DNA from: Streptomyces sp. NRRL S-244
Lineage (GTDB): Bacteria > Actinomycetota > Actinomycetes > Streptomycetales > Streptomycetaceae
Reading direction: 5' to 3'
Assembly (NCBI RefSeq): GCF_000717915.1
Contig: NZ_JOCX01000006.1
Coordinates: 124,001 to 188,000 of the forward strand
Length of the DNA: 64,000 nucleotides
Every line of letters begins with the position of its first letter. Position 1 is the stretch's first letter. The position numbers and the translations under genes are program-made. Below are positions 19,229 to 28,346 of the stretch, piece after piece. The notes below the pieces were generated by a model. It saw only the letters and a list, made by a program, of their open reading frames with translations. It did not search any database and had not been told where the DNA came from.

Positions 19229-19253
19229 CCCCGGGGGTGTCGGCCCCCGGGGC
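19228..19253. terminator. Bidirectional terminator between SDR and allantoicase
   Basis: A perfect 10-bp stem (GCCCCGGGGG with CCCCCGGGGC) and a 6-nt loop begin at the last base of the SDR stop codon. It lies between convergent genes and could end both transcripts. There is no T-tract. Confidence 0.65.
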
Positions 19254-19269
19254 GGTCACGGGCGCGGCG

Positions 19270-20382
19270 TCAGCCGCCCAGCTCCTGGTGGCGGGCGGTC
19301 AGCGCGGCGGCGCCGGCCTCCGTCAGCGAGCCGTACAGGCGCAGGCGGGAGAAGCCGCCGTCCGGGAAGATGTCGATCCGCACGTGGGTGCCGACCGCCG
19401 GGGTGTCCAGTACGAAGCGGTGGTTGGTGTCGGGCTGCAGGCGGGTGCGCGGCAGGAACTCCGTCCACTCGCCCTCCTCGCCGGACTTGACGGACAGCGA
19501 GGCCCAGCCGGCCGAGTTGCCCTTGAGGTAGGCGGTGTCGATCTCGACGGCGCGGATCTCGGAGTCGGCCACCAGCTGGTAGCGGATCCAGTCGTTGCCG
19601 TTGTCGCGGCGGCGGGCGGTCTCCCAGCCGTCGTCCATCTTGCGGGAGCGGCCCGGGTTGATGGTGTTGGTCGGCGGGGAGTAGAAGCGGTTGGAGGCGT
19701 CCTGGACGGAGCCGCCGTTCTCCAGGGCGACCACGTCGAAGGTGCCGAGCGCGGCGAGCCACTTCGGGTCGGGGCGGACCTCGCCGTACACGCGCAGGCG
19801 GGCGATGCCGCCGTCCGGGTGCTGGTTCAGGCGCAGGTGCGTGAAGCGCTGCTCCACGTCGACCTCGAAGCCGTTGGCCGCGTGGCCGCCGACGGGGGTG
19901 CGCGGTACGAGGGTCGTCCACTTCACGTCGTCGGAGAGGAGCTCCTGCGCGGTCGGGGAGCCCTCGACGGCGGTGGCCTCCACCGAGACGGCCTGCGGCA
20001 TGTTGCCGCGGAAGTGGGCGGTGTCGACGACGATGCCGCGGATGACGCCGGGGGCGCCGAGGCGGATCAGCGCCCAGTCGTGGTCCTCGGCCGTCGGCCA
20101 GGGCTGTCCGGCCGAGACGCCGCGCCGGCGGCGCGTCTCCCAGCCGTCCATGACCTTGCCCTTGTGGCCGAAGTGCTCGGGGTCGAAGTGCGCGGCCTCC
20201 TCGACGAGCAGGTTCTCGCGCTGGGCGAAGAACTCGTCGTTGGCGGCGAGTACGCCCGCGCCGAGCTGACGCGCGGCGAGGTTCGCGTGCTGGGTGAACG
20301 GGAAGTCCGCGGTGCGGTAGTCGGCGTACGGGTCTCCGCCTCCGTACGGGTTCGCGTTACCGGTGAAGGATTCAATCGCCAC
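19270..20382 (-). CDS. alc: Allantoicase
   Basis: This enzyme hydrolyses allantoate to ureidoglycolate and urea in purine catabolism (EC 3.5.3.4), in the cytoplasm. The 370-aa protein has two allantoicase repeats, each with DGWET...RR and a jelly-roll core: first DGWETRRRRG / IVVDTAHFRGNMP, second DGWETARRRDNG / VEIDTAYLKGNSAG. It lies 3 nt after allantoinase and is cotranscribed with it. The length is normal for the family. No ureidoglycolate lyase gene follows it. Confidence 0.95.
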   Translation of the reverse strand: MAIESFTGNANPYGGGDPYADYRTADFPFTQHANLAARQLGAGVLAANDEFFAQRENLLVEEAAHFDPEHFGHKGKVMDGWETRRRRGVSAGQPWPTAEDHDWALIRLGAPGVIRGIVVDTAHFRGNMPQAVSVEATAVEGSPTAQELLSDDVKWTTLVPRTPVGGHAANGFEVDVEQRFTHLRLNQHPDGGIARLRVYGEVRPDPKWLAALGTFDVVALENGGSVQDASNRFYSPPTNTINPGRSRKMDDGWETARRRDNGNDWIRYQLVADSEIRAVEIDTAYLKGNSAGWASLSVKSGEEGEWTEFLPRTRLQPDTNHRFVLDTPAVGTHVRIDIFPDGGFSRLRLYGSLTEAGAAALTARHQELGG

Positions 20383-20385
20383 TGG

Positions 20386-21726
20386 TCAGTTCTGCCTTTC
20401 GAGGAGTCGGCCCGTGGGCTCGGTCGGGGTGCCGTGGTCGGCGATCTGCGTACCGCGCAGCCAGGTGGACTTCACGACGCCGTGCAGGGTCTTGCCCGCG
20501 TACGCCGTGACCCGGTTGCGGTGGTGCAGCTCCGCGGGATCCACGGTGAAGGTCTCTTCGGGGGCCAGCACGGCGAAGTCGGCGTCGCGGCCGGCCTCGA
20601 TCGCGCCCTTGTCGGCGAGGCCCGCGAGCGCGGCCGGGGCGGCCGACATCCAGCGCACGACGTCCTCGAGGGTGCGGCCGCGGCGGCGGGCCTCGGTCCA
20701 GATGGCCGGCAGCCCGAGCTGGAGGGAGGAGATGCCGCCCCACGCGGTGGCGAAGTCGTCCGTCTTCAGGTCCGCCGTGGACGGCGAGTGGTCGGAGACG
20801 ATGCAGTCGATGGTGCCGTCGGCGAGCGCGTCCCACAGCAGGTCCTGGTTGGCGGCCTCGCGGATGGGCGGGCAGCACTTGAACTCGCTCGCGCCGTCCG
20901 GCACTTCCTCGGCGGTGAGGGTGAGGTAGTGCGGGCAGGACTCGACGGTGATGCGGACGCCCTCGGCCTTGGCGGCGGCGATCAGCGGCAGCGCGTCGGA
21001 GGAGGACAGGTGCAGTACGTGGACGCGCGCGTTCAGCCGCTTCGCCTGGGCGATCAGGTTGCCGATCGCGGTGTTCTCGGCGTCGCGCGGACGGGAGGCC
21101 AGGAAGTCGGCGTACTTGGGCCCGGGGACGACCGGGGCGGAGTCCAGGTGGTGCGGGTCCTCGGCGTGCACGATCATCAGGCCGCCGAAGCCGGTGATCT
21201 CGGCGAGGGAGGTGGCCAGTTGCTCCTGGTCGAGCTCGGGGAACTCGTCGACGCCGGAGGGCGACAGGAAGCACTTGAAGCCGTAGACGCCGGCGTCGTG
21301 CAGCGGGCGCAGGTCCTTGACGTTGTCCGGCAGCGCGCCGCCCCAGAAGCCGACGTCCACGTGCGCCTTGGTCCGGGCGACCTCCTGCTTGACGCGGAGG
21401 TGGTCGACCGTGGTGGTCGGCGGCAGGGAGTTGAGGGGCATGTCGAGGATCGTGGTGACGCCCCCGGCCGCGGCGGCGCGGGTGGCGGTCCAGAAGCCCT
21501 CCCACTCGGTGCGGCCCGGGTCGTTCACGTGCACGTGGGTGTCGACCAGGCCGGGGAGCAGGACGTCGTCGCCGAAGTCCTCGAACCGGGCGCCGGCCGG
21601 TACCTCGGCGTCGTGCGGCAGTACGGCGACGATCTTCCCGGCGGCGACGGCGACCGAAGCGGCGCGCGTCCCCTCGGGGGTGATGACGCGAGTCGAGCGC
21701 AGTACCAGTTCCACGTCGTCGGACAC
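20386..21726 (-). CDS. allB: Allantoinase
   Basis: This opens the hydantoin ring of allantoin to give allantoate (EC 3.5.2.5). It is a 446-aa amidohydrolase with a binuclear metal site: [13 protein letters not shown], the lysine to be carboxylated in [19 protein letters not shown] and a DHSPS Asp. The start is GTG at 21726, preceded by GGAGG. It is divergent from the IclR-type regulator AllR. Upstream are a TCAAC-N5-GTTGA palindrome and TTCC-type boxes. Confidence 0.95.
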   Translation of the reverse strand: MSDDVELVLRSTRVITPEGTRAASVAVAAGKIVAVLPHDAEVPAGARFEDFGDDVLLPGLVDTHVHVNDPGRTEWEGFWTATRAAAAGGVTTILDMPLNSLPPTTTVDHLRVKQEVARTKAHVDVGFWGGALPDNVKDLRPLHDAGVYGFKCFLSPSGVDEFPELDQEQLATSLAEITGFGGLMIVHAEDPHHLDSAPVVPGPKYADFLASRPRDAENTAIGNLIAQAKRLNARVHVLHLSSSDALPLIAAAKAEGVRITVESCPHYLTLTAEEVPDGASEFKCCPPIREAANQDLLWDALADGTIDCIVSDHSPSTADLKTDDFATAWGGISSLQLGLPAIWTEARRRGRTLEDVVRWMSAAPAALAGLADKGAIEAGRDADFAVLAPEETFTVDPAELHHRNRVTAYAGKTLHGVVKSTWLRGTQIADHGTPTEPTGRLLERQN

Positions 21727-21746
21727 GCCGGAACCTCCCCATCTAC

Positions 21747-21777
21747 TTCCACAGAGCGAAATTCAACGTTCTGTTGA
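21747..21777 (-). promoter_or_regulatory. allB control region: degenerate AllR-type box and TCAAC palindrome
   Basis: TCAAC-N5-GTTGA is at 21763-21777. Beside it, TTCC-N7-GAAA at 21747-21761 matches the TTCC-N7-GGAA box in seven of eight positions. On the allB strand, TTGAAT at 21761-21766 could be a -35 and TAGATG at 21740-21745 a -10, but the 15-nt spacing is poor. Confidence 0.5.
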
Positions 21778-21855
21778 CGGAGTCTCGCCGTCGATCCGGG
21801 GCCCGTCAAGAGCGGCCGGACAGAGCACCGACACACCGGCGCCGCAATTGGATGT

Positions 21856-21870
21856 TTCCACAAGATGGAA
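21856..21870. promoter_or_regulatory. Perfect AllR-type box TTCCA-N5-TGGAA
   Basis: A perfect palindrome in the 328-nt gap between allB and allR. On the allR strand it lies in the 18-nt spacer between TTGGAT (21848-21853) and TAAGAT (21872-21877). This suggests autoregulation of allR, and the site could also act on allB. The identity of the binding protein is inferred from genomic context. The rest of the gap (21878-22054) shows nothing clear. Confidence 0.65.
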
Positions 21871-22054
21871 TTAAGATTTCACTATCCAGAATGTAGCTAC
21901 CACCACCGGGGGCGGACGGGTAACTTCCCGAGGAGGTCCGCGACCCGGACAAACCCCCTCTGACCGGCGGGGACGGCTTCTACCCGGCCCTAGGGCCGAC
22001 GCCGACCGACCGGTAGGCTGCTTCCTTGCCTGCCAGCACCGAAAGGACCGCGCC

Positions 22055-22858
22055 GTGCCGACGTCCAGCGCCAGCACCACCGACGCTTCCGCGAAGCCCA
22101 CCGCCGCCAGCGGTGGCGTTCAGTCCCTTGAGCGCGCCTTCGATCTGCTTGAACGCATGGCCGATGCCGGGGGCGAGGTCGGCCTCAGCGAGCTCTCCAC
22201 CGCCAGCGGTCTGCCGCTGCCCACCATCCACCGCCTCATGCGCACCCTGGTGGCGTGCGGCTACGTCCGGCAGCAGCCCAATCGACGGTACTCCCTCGGC
22301 CCCCGGCTGATCCGCCTCGGCGAGTCCGCGTCGCGGCTGCTGGGGACCTGGGCGCGGCCGTACCTCGCCCGCCTGGTCGAGGAGACCGGCGAGACGGCCA
22401 ACATGGCCCTGCTCGACGGGGACGAGATCGTCTACGTCGCCCAGGTGCCGTCCAAGCACTCCATGCGCATGTTCACCGAGGTCGGCCGCCGGGTGCTGCC
22501 GCACTCCACCGGCGTGGGCAAGGCGCTGCTCGCGTACACGCCCGCCGACGAGGTACGGGCGCTGCTGGCGCGCACCGGGATGCCGGCCGCGACCGAGAAG
22601 ACCATCACCACCCCCGAGGGCTTCCTGGAGGCCCTGGAGCAGGTCCGCAAGGCGGGCTACGCGGTCGACGACAACGAGCAGGAGATAGGGGTCCGCTGCC
22701 TGGCCGTGTCGGTGCCGAACTCGCCGACCGCCGCCGCGATCTCCATCTCGGGTCCGGCGGGCCGGGTGACCGAGGCCGTGGCCGAGTCCTTCGTGCCGAT
22801 CCTGCAGAACGTCGCGGCCGAGCTGTCGGTGGCGCTGCAGAGCCAGAGCCCCGCGTAG
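22055..22858 (+). CDS. allR: IclR-family regulator, probable AllR repressor of allantoin and glyoxylate genes
   Basis: A 267-aa transcription factor. An N-terminal winged helix at about 20-80 (GGVQSLERAFDLLERMADAG, LSTASGLPLPTIHRLMRTLVACGYV) precedes the IclR effector domain (80-262) with LPHSTGVGKALLAY, VDDNEQEIGVRCLAVSVPN and AAISISGPAGRV. IclR-type effectors are small metabolites; allantoate or glyoxylate would fit here but this is inference. It is divergent from allB-alc. The common TTCC-N7-GGAA palindromes near allR, aceB, hyi, the catalase and gcl are the likely operators. The start ATG or GTG at 22055 is preceded by GAAAGGA. Confidence 0.9.
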   Translation: MPTSSASTTDASAKPTAASGGVQSLERAFDLLERMADAGGEVGLSELSTASGLPLPTIHRLMRTLVACGYVRQQPNRRYSLGPRLIRLGESASRLLGTWARPYLARLVEETGETANMALLDGDEIVYVAQVPSKHSMRMFTEVGRRVLPHSTGVGKALLAYTPADEVRALLARTGMPAATEKTITTPEGFLEALEQVRKAGYAVDDNEQEIGVRCLAVSVPNSPTAAAISISGPAGRVTEAVAESFVPILQNVAAELSVALQSQSPA

Positions 22859-22874
22859 GTCCCGTCCGTACGTG

Positions 22875-22915
22875 AAGGCCCCGGCCCCCTCCGGTGCGAG
22901 GGGGGCCGGGGCCTT
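22875..22915. terminator. Strong hairpin between allR and the ABC ATPase gene
   Basis: AAGGCCCCGGCCCCCTC pairs with its complement (one bulged G) around a 6-nt loop, ending CCTTG. It lies between convergent genes and is suitable for both directions. Confidence 0.75.
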
Positions 22916-22932
22916 GTCGCAGGTACGGGCGC

Positions 22933-23628
22933 TCAGGCGGCCGGGACCGTCTCGGACTCGGAGTCCGTCAGGCGGCCGTCCGCCATCGTCGCCGTCCGGT
23001 CCATCCGCTCCAGGTGGGCGTGGTCGTGGGTGACCAGCACGGTCGCGGTGGAGCGCTCGCGGGTCAGGGTGACCAGCAGGTCGAGGACGGCCGCCCCGCG
23101 CTCGTGGTCCAGGGCGCTCGTCGGCTCGTCGACCAGGAGCACGGCCGGCTCGTTCATCAGGGCGCGGGCGATGTTGACCCGCTGGCGCTGGCCGCCGGAG
23201 AGCTGGTGGGGCCGCTTGTCGGCCTTGTCGGCCAGCCCCACCGCGTCCAGCAGCTCCAGCGCCCGGCGGCGCAGCGCCCGCGAGGGGCGGCCCGACAGGT
23301 GGGCCATCACCTGGAGCTGCTCGGCGGCGGTGAGCGAGGCCAGCAGGTTCGGCTGCTGGAAGACGATGCCGATCTTCTCGCGGCGCAGGGCCGACTTCTC
23401 GGCCGCGCTCAGCCGAGCCGTGTCCTGGCCGGCCACCACCACCTGTCCGGAGTCCGGGGTGACCAGGGTGGCGGCGACGGCCAGCAGGCTGGACTTGCCG
23501 GAGCCGGAGGGCCCGATCACCGCGGTCAGCGTGCCCGCGGGCACCTCCAGTCGGACCCGGTCGAGGGCGGTGAGCCGGCTCTCGCCGTCCGGGTAGGTGA
23601 GCGTGACGTCGTGCACGAGCAGGGTCAT
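22933..23628 (-). CDS. ABC transporter ATPase (MacB/LolD type)
   Basis: The 231-aa ATPase partner of the FtsX-like permease. Walker A is GPSGSGKSS, signature LSGGQRQRVNIARAL, Walker [13 protein letters not shown] and switch VLVTHDHAHL. It overlaps the permease gene by 4 nt (ATGA). Such pairs act in lipoprotein, peptide or antibiotic handling rather than nutrient import. It ends convergent with allR. Confidence 0.9.
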   Translation of the reverse strand: MTLLVHDVTLTYPDGESRLTALDRVRLEVPAGTLTAVIGPSGSGKSSLLAVAATLVTPDSGQVVVAGQDTARLSAAEKSALRREKIGIVFQQPNLLASLTAAEQLQVMAHLSGRPSRALRRRALELLDAVGLADKADKRPHQLSGGQRQRVNIARALMNEPAVLLVDEPTSALDHERGAAVLDLLVTLTRERSTATVLVTHDHAHLERMDRTATMADGRLTDSESETVPAA

Positions 23629-24713
23629 CGGACGCTCCCGAGGGCGGTCAGGGGGTCGACGGCGGTGATCCGCCGGATGGACAGGGCCGCGCCCAGCGCA
23701 CCGAGCACGATCATGATCGCGGCGGGCGCCAGCACGGTCGCGGTGCCGAGGACGAAGGGCACGTCGCCCCCGCTGATGAGCGCGCCGAACCCGGCGGCGA
23801 GCGCCGTACCGGACCCGGTGCCGACGGCGAGCATGACGACGGCCTGGCCGAGGGCGTCCTTGAGCAGGTACGGGGTGGAGGCGCCCAGTGCCTTCAGCAC
23901 GGCGATGTCACCGCTGCGCTGGATCGTCCACACGGTGAAGAAGGCCCCTATGACCAGGGCCGAGATGGCGAAGAGGAACCCTCGCATGAGCTGGAGCGAG
24001 CCGTTCTCGGCCTGGTAGGACCCTATGGCGCCGAGTGCCTCGTCGATGGTCTGGGCCTTCGTGCCCGCCACCTCGTCGCCGGCGGAGAGGTCCGCCGACC
24101 CGGCGGTGTCGAGCGCGATCACGGTGGCGAGCGTGTCGATGGAGGTGCCGGGGTTGCCGATGCGCTGCCAGTCGTTGAGGTCCATCCAGACGACCGGGGT
24201 GTGGCTGTAGGCGGCGGTGCCGGAGACGGCGGCCACGGTCAGTTCCAGCGGGCCGATCTTCAGCTTGCCGCCCGCGGTCAGCCCGCCGAGCTCCTTGGCG
24301 GCCTTCTCGGTGAGGACCACCTGCCCCTGGGCGAGGCCGCTGCCGCGCGGCGGGAGGGGGCCGGCCGGATCGACGCCGAAGACGGAGACCGCGCCGGTGC
24401 GGGCGCCCGCCGACGCGTTGGTGGTGCGGATGCCGAGCGGCTCGGCCGACCTCACTCCGGGCTGCGCCCGCCAGGCCCGCCAGGCCTTCTCCGACACCTG
24501 GGAGTTGGTGAAGGACACCTTCTGGTCCCCGGCGGGCGCGGCGAAGGCGAGGTGGCCGGCGGGCAGTCCGGTGACGGCCGAGACGTTCTCCCGGGCCAGG
24601 CCGGCGGTGAGCCCGGACAGCAGGCCGACCAGCAGCGTGATCAGCAGTACGACCGAGCCCATGAGGGCGAAGCGGCCCTTCGCGAACCGTAGATCTCTCC
24701 ATGCGACGAACAT
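23625..24713 (-). CDS. FtsX-family ABC transporter permease
   Basis: A 362-aa membrane protein with the FtsX/MacB layout: one N-terminal membrane segment (MGSVVLLITLLVGLLSGL, about 18-35), a large extracytoplasmic domain (about 40-245) and three C-terminal segments. I chose ATG at 24713 (MFVAWRDLRFAKGRF) because it is the usual start motif; the open frame begins 15 codons earlier. Divergent from the sensor kinase gene, so the kinase may control this transporter. Confidence 0.87.
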   Translation of the reverse strand: MFVAWRDLRFAKGRFALMGSVVLLITLLVGLLSGLTAGLARENVSAVTGLPAGHLAFAAPAGDQKVSFTNSQVSEKAWRAWRAQPGVRSAEPLGIRTTNASAGARTGAVSVFGVDPAGPLPPRGSGLAQGQVVLTEKAAKELGGLTAGGKLKIGPLELTVAAVSGTAAYSHTPVVWMDLNDWQRIGNPGTSIDTLATVIALDTAGSADLSAGDEVAGTKAQTIDEALGAIGSYQAENGSLQLMRGFLFAISALVIGAFFTVWTIQRSGDIAVLKALGASTPYLLKDALGQAVVMLAVGTGSGTALAAGFGALISGGDVPFVLGTATVLAPAAIMIVLGALGAALSIRRITAVDPLTALGSVR

Positions 24714-24847
24714 GATCCCCACCCTGGTCTCCGGCGTGGACACAAGGCATCGCGCCACGGTAGCGATCCTGGTATCGAACGACGCATCCGGACATCAAAC
24801 TTTCGATTGACCGGGCCCCGCCCATCCGCGCTTAGGCTGGCCGGGCC

Positions 24848-26107
24848 ATGGCCACTGCTCTTGAATCCCCCGCTCCGCGCCCCCTCACCCCCGTCTCGCG
24901 CGTGCTGCGCGCGTGCCTGCACGCGCTGCTGTTCGGGCTGCTCGCGCTGGCCGCCGGGCGTGCCGTCACCGACTCCGCGCCGCAGGCCGGCCGGGTCGTG
25001 GCCGCCTGCGCGGTGCTGGCCGCCGTGTACGCGGGGGGCGTACTGGCGCCCTCGGTGCGCCGCTCGCCGCGCGCCGGGGCGGTGTGGCTGGCCGGGCTGG
25101 GCGCGGCCTGGGCGGCGCTGCTGGTGGTATCCCCCGACGGACTGTGGATCGCGTTCCCGCTGTACTTCCTGGAGCTGCACCTGCTGCGGCTGCGCTGGGG
25201 CGTCGCGGCCGTCGCGGTGACGGCGTGCGCGGCGATCGGCGGCTTCCTGGCGCACGCGCAGAGCGGTGCGGTCTCGCCGGGGGCCTTCCTCGGACCGCTG
25301 CTGGGCGGGGCCGTGGCGGTCGCGACCGTACTGGGCTACCAGGCGCTGTACCGCGAGAGCGAGCGCCGCCGCGAGCTGATCGAGGAGCTCATCGCCACCC
25401 GGGCCGAGCTGGCCGCGGCCGAGCGCAACGCCGGGATCCTCGCGGAGCGGGAACGCCTGGCCCGCGAGATCCACGACACCCTGGCCCAGGGCCTGTCCTC
25501 GATCCAGCTCCTGCTCCGCGCGGCGGAACGTTCCCTCGCCGAGGCGGGTCCGGGCGGACCGAGCCCCGACCCGGGCGGCCCCGCCGACCCCGCCGGTCCC
25601 CGGGCGGCAGCCCTCGCGCACATCGCGCAGGCCCGGGGGGCCGCCCAGGAGAACCTCGCCGAGGCGCGGCGGTTCGTACGGGCGCTCACCCCGCCCGACC
25701 TGGAGCACGGGTCCCTCGCCGCGGCGCTGGAGCGGCTGTGCACGGCCGCGCCGGGGCCGCGCGTCCGGTTCTGCCTGAGCGGCGCGCCCCGGGTCCTGCC
25801 CACCCCGTACGAGGTCGCCCTGCTCCGCATCGCCCAGTCGGCGCTGGCCAACGTCGTCCGGCACGCCCGGGCGGCCCGCGCCGAGATCACCCTGACCTTC
25901 ATGGACGCCTCGGTGACGCTGGACGTCGTCGACGACGGGACCGGCTTCGACCCGTCCTCGGCCCCCTCCGGCGAGGGCGGGTTCGGGCTGCCCGCGATGC
26001 GCTCGCGGGCCGAGACGCTGGGCGGGCTGTTCACCGTGGAGTCCGCGCCGGGCCAGGGCACCGCCGTGGCCGTCACCCTGCCGCTGCCCCTGGAGGCATC
26101 CCGATGA
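24848..26107 (+). CDS. Two-component sensor histidine kinase (NarL/LiaS class)
   Basis: A 419-aa kinase. Four to five membrane segments fill about 20-165, with almost no external loop, so it senses within or at the membrane. The HisKA_3 dimerisation motif ERERLAREIHDTLAQG gives the phospho-acceptor His209. The HATPase domain carries ALANVVRHARAARAEI (N box), VDDGTGFD and GGFGLPAMRSRAE. It overlaps the response regulator by 4 nt. The divergent FtsX-type ABC genes are a likely target or signal partner; this is an inference from position. Confidence 0.9.
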   Translation: MATALESPAPRPLTPVSRVLRACLHALLFGLLALAAGRAVTDSAPQAGRVVAACAVLAAVYAGGVLAPSVRRSPRAGAVWLAGLGAAWAALLVVSPDGLWIAFPLYFLELHLLRLRWGVAAVAVTACAAIGGFLAHAQSGAVSPGAFLGPLLGGAVAVATVLGYQALYRESERRRELIEELIATRAELAAAERNAGILAERERLAREIHDTLAQGLSSIQLLLRAAERSLAEAGPGGPSPDPGGPADPAGPRAAALAHIAQARGAAQENLAEARRFVRALTPPDLEHGSLAAALERLCTAAPGPRVRFCLSGAPRVLPTPYEVALLRIAQSALANVVRHARAARAEITLTFMDASVTLDVVDDGTGFDPSSAPSGEGGFGLPAMRSRAETLGGLFTVESAPGQGTAVAVTLPLPLEASR

Positions 26108-26733
26108 CGATCCGCCTGCTGCTGGCCGACGACCACCCGGTGGTCCGGGCCGGGCTGCGCGCGGTGCTGGACACCGAGCCGGACTTCGCGGTGGTCGCCG
26201 AGGCCGCCACCGCCGAGCGGGCGGTGGAACTGGCCGCCTCCGAGCCGGTGGACGTGGTCCTGATGGACCTCCAGTTCGGTACGGGCATGCACGGCTCGGC
26301 GGCGACGGCGGCGATCACGGCCCGGCCCGGGGCGCCCCGGGTCCTCGTACTGACCACGTACGACACGGACGCGGACATCCTGGCGGCGGTGGAGGCGGGC
26401 GCGTCGGGCTACCTGCTCAAGGACGCCCCGCCGGAGGAACTGGCGGCGGCCGTGCGCACGGCGGCGGCGGGCCAGTCGGCACTGGCCCCGGCGGTGGCCC
26501 TGCGCCTGATGGACCGCATGCGGATGCCGGCGGAGGCGCTGACGAAGCGGGAGCTGGAGGTGCTCCAGCTGGTCGCGGACGGCCTGTCGAACCAGCAGAT
26601 CTCGAAGAAGCTCTTCCTGAGCCAGGCCACGGTCAAATCCCACCTGGTCCACATCTACGCCAAGCTCGGCGTCGACTCCCGCACCTCGGCGGTGGCCACG
26701 GCCGCCACCCGCCGCCTCATCCGCACCCCGTGA
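26104..26733 (+). CDS. LuxR/NarL-family response regulator
   Basis: A 209-aa DNA-binding regulator. The receiver domain (1-120) has the DD acid pair at 9-10, phospho-Asp55 in VVLMDLQFG and the switch Lys in YLLKDAPP. A LuxR-type HTH follows: LTKRELEVLQLVADGLSNQQI and LFLSQATVKSHLVHIYAKLGV. It is translated with the kinase (ATGA overlap). Confidence 0.93.
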   Translation: MTIRLLLADDHPVVRAGLRAVLDTEPDFAVVAEAATAERAVELAASEPVDVVLMDLQFGTGMHGSAATAAITARPGAPRVLVLTTYDTDADILAAVEAGASGYLLKDAPPEELAAAVRTAAAGQSALAPAVALRLMDRMRMPAEALTKRELEVLQLVADGLSNQQISKKLFLSQATVKSHLVHIYAKLGVDSRTSAVATAATRRLIRTP

Positions 26734-26736
26734 CCG

Positions 26737-26772
26737 ACCCGGCGGGCGGCCCACCCGCGCCGCCGGCCGGGT
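26737..26772. terminator. Bidirectional terminator between response regulator and MocR gene
   Basis: A 14-bp stem with one mismatch and an 8-nt loop fills the 39-nt gap between the two convergent stop codons exactly. Very GC rich, no T-run. Confidence 0.65.
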
Positions 26773-28260
26773 TCACGCCACCCAGTGCGGCCGCTCCACC
26801 GCCGGAGCCAGCGGAACCCCGTCGTGGAAGGCCGCCGCAAGGCGCCGTACCGCCTCGTCCAGGCGATCGGCGGCCAGCGTGTACGGAATCCGCAGCCGGT
26901 GCTCGAACGTCCCCGGATCCACCCCGAACCGCGCTCCGCGCCCGATGTGCACGCCGCAGGCACCGGCCCGCTCCGCCAGCGCCGAGCTCACCGGCTCCCC
27001 CAGGTCCACCCACAGCGAGAGCCCGCCCGGCCCCCGCTCCCACGACCACTCCGGGGTGTGGCGCTCCAGCGCCCGCTCCAACGCCTCCCGCTGCCCCCGC
27101 AACTGCGCGAGCCGCGCCGGCAGCGTCCGCTCCAGCCCCTCCAGCAGCGGCAGCGCCACCAGCTGGTCCAGTACCGACCCCGTCATGTCCGCGGCCACCT
27201 TCACCGCCGCCAGCTCCGTGATCATCTTCGCGGTGGCCCGGACCCACCCCACCCGCAGCCCGCCCCAGTGCGTCTTGCTGAGTGAGCCGATCGTCACCAC
27301 GTGCTCCGCCCCGCCCCTCGGCGCCAGCGAGGCCAGCGGCGCGGGCGCGGGCACGTCCAGGGCGATGTCGGCGATGGTCTCGTCGACCACCAGCCACGTC
27401 CCGGTCCGCCGCGTCGCGGCCAGCAGCCGCAGCCGCTGCTCCTGCGGCATCAGCAGCCCCGTCGGATTGTGGAAGTCCGGGATCACGTACGCCAGCCTCG
27501 GCACGGTCTGCCGCAGCGTGGACTCGGCGATCTCCATGTCCCAACCGGCGTCGGAGACGGCGATCGACCCGGTGCGCAGCCGCGCCTGCCGCAGCGCGTC
27601 GAGGGCGTTCGCGTACGTGGGGTTCTCGGTCACCACCCGGTCCCCGGGCCCGCACAGCAGGCTCACGACGAGCGAGAACGCCTGCTGGGCGCCGGCCGTG
27701 ACCAGGATCTGCTCGGGGCGGGTCGCCAGCCCGCGCCGGGTGAACCGCTCGGCTACGGCAGCGCGCAGGTCGGGCAGGCCGAAGGGGTGGTAGCCGGGGG
27801 TCCGGGCGAGGCCCGGCAGCCGGGGCGCGGCCCAGGCGAGGGCCTCGGTGAGGCTGTCTTCCGGGGCGCCGAGGGCGGCGATGGCCAGGTCGATCCCGGG
27901 TTCGCCGTCGGACAGGTACCCGCCGGAGCCGGCCAGCAGGTGCGCGCCGACCGGGCCGTGGCCCTCGGGGAGCTCGGTCCAGGTGCCGGAGCCGCGCCGG
28001 CTGCGGACGTAGCCGCTCTCGCGCAGCAGGTCGTAGGCCCCGGTGACGGTGGCCCGGCTGGCGCCGAGCGCCTCGGCGAGCTCGCGTTCGGCGGGCAGCC
28101 GTACGTGCAGGGCGATCCGGCCGTCGAGGATCAGCGTGCGCACGGCGTCGGCGAGGGACCGGTAGCCGGGGCGGGCCAGCACCTCGGAGGGCAGCAGCGC
28201 CGCGAGCTGGCGGCTGCCGAGGGTCCTGTCCGCCGTCTGGACGACTCGCCCGTTTGCCAT
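26773..28260 (-). CDS. MocR/PdxR-type GntR regulator with aminotransferase domain
   Basis: A 495-aa regulator. The N-terminal GntR winged helix (about 30-100) includes LADAVRTLILDGRI and LPAERELAEALGASRATVTGAYDLLRE. The rest is a fold-type I aminotransferase domain with NPTYANALDALR, VIPDFHNPTGLLMP, VVDETIADI and the PLP-binding Lys in TIGSLSKTHWGGLRVGW. Such proteins sense PLP or amine adducts. The neighbours are not vitamin B6 genes. It is divergent from a short reading frame and a MobA-like gene. Four ATTGGC/CCAAT units lie in its own promoter region and may be the operator. Confidence 0.9.
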   Translation of the reverse strand: MANGRVVQTADRTLGSRQLAALLPSEVLARPGYRSLADAVRTLILDGRIALHVRLPAERELAEALGASRATVTGAYDLLRESGYVRSRRGSGTWTELPEGHGPVGAHLLAGSGGYLSDGEPGIDLAIAALGAPEDSLTEALAWAAPRLPGLARTPGYHPFGLPDLRAAVAERFTRRGLATRPEQILVTAGAQQAFSLVVSLLCGPGDRVVTENPTYANALDALRQARLRTGSIAVSDAGWDMEIAESTLRQTVPRLAYVIPDFHNPTGLLMPQEQRLRLLAATRRTGTWLVVDETIADIALDVPAPAPLASLAPRGGAEHVVTIGSLSKTHWGGLRVGWVRATAKMITELAAVKVAADMTGSVLDQLVALPLLEGLERTLPARLAQLRGQREALERALERHTPEWSWERGPGGLSLWVDLGEPVSSALAERAGACGVHIGRGARFGVDPGTFEHRLRIPYTLAADRLDEAVRRLAAAFHDGVPLAPAVERPHWVA

Positions 28261-28274
28261 GCCAACCTCCCCTG

Positions 28275-28334
28275 ATTGGCTCTGCCGACCAGACCAATCG
28301 AGGTCCAGACTCGCGGTATTGGCCCCCGATTGGC
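28275..28334. promoter_or_regulatory. Repeated ATTGGC sites, probable MocR operator
   Basis: ATTGGC occurs at 28275-28280, 28318-28323 and 28329-28334, and CCAAT in inverted orientation at 28294-28298. The last two are direct repeats 11 bp apart. MocR proteins are known to bind sets of direct and inverted repeats in the divergent promoter region, which fits here. Confidence 0.5.
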
Positions 28335-28346
28335 AAGGAGCCCTCC

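Noticed and set aside
16681..21777. A 1,698-codon plus-strand open frame over the DMT to allantoinase region
   Set aside because: It is the antisense shadow of four well-recognised genes. Its Gly/Arg/Asp-rich sequence has no domain.
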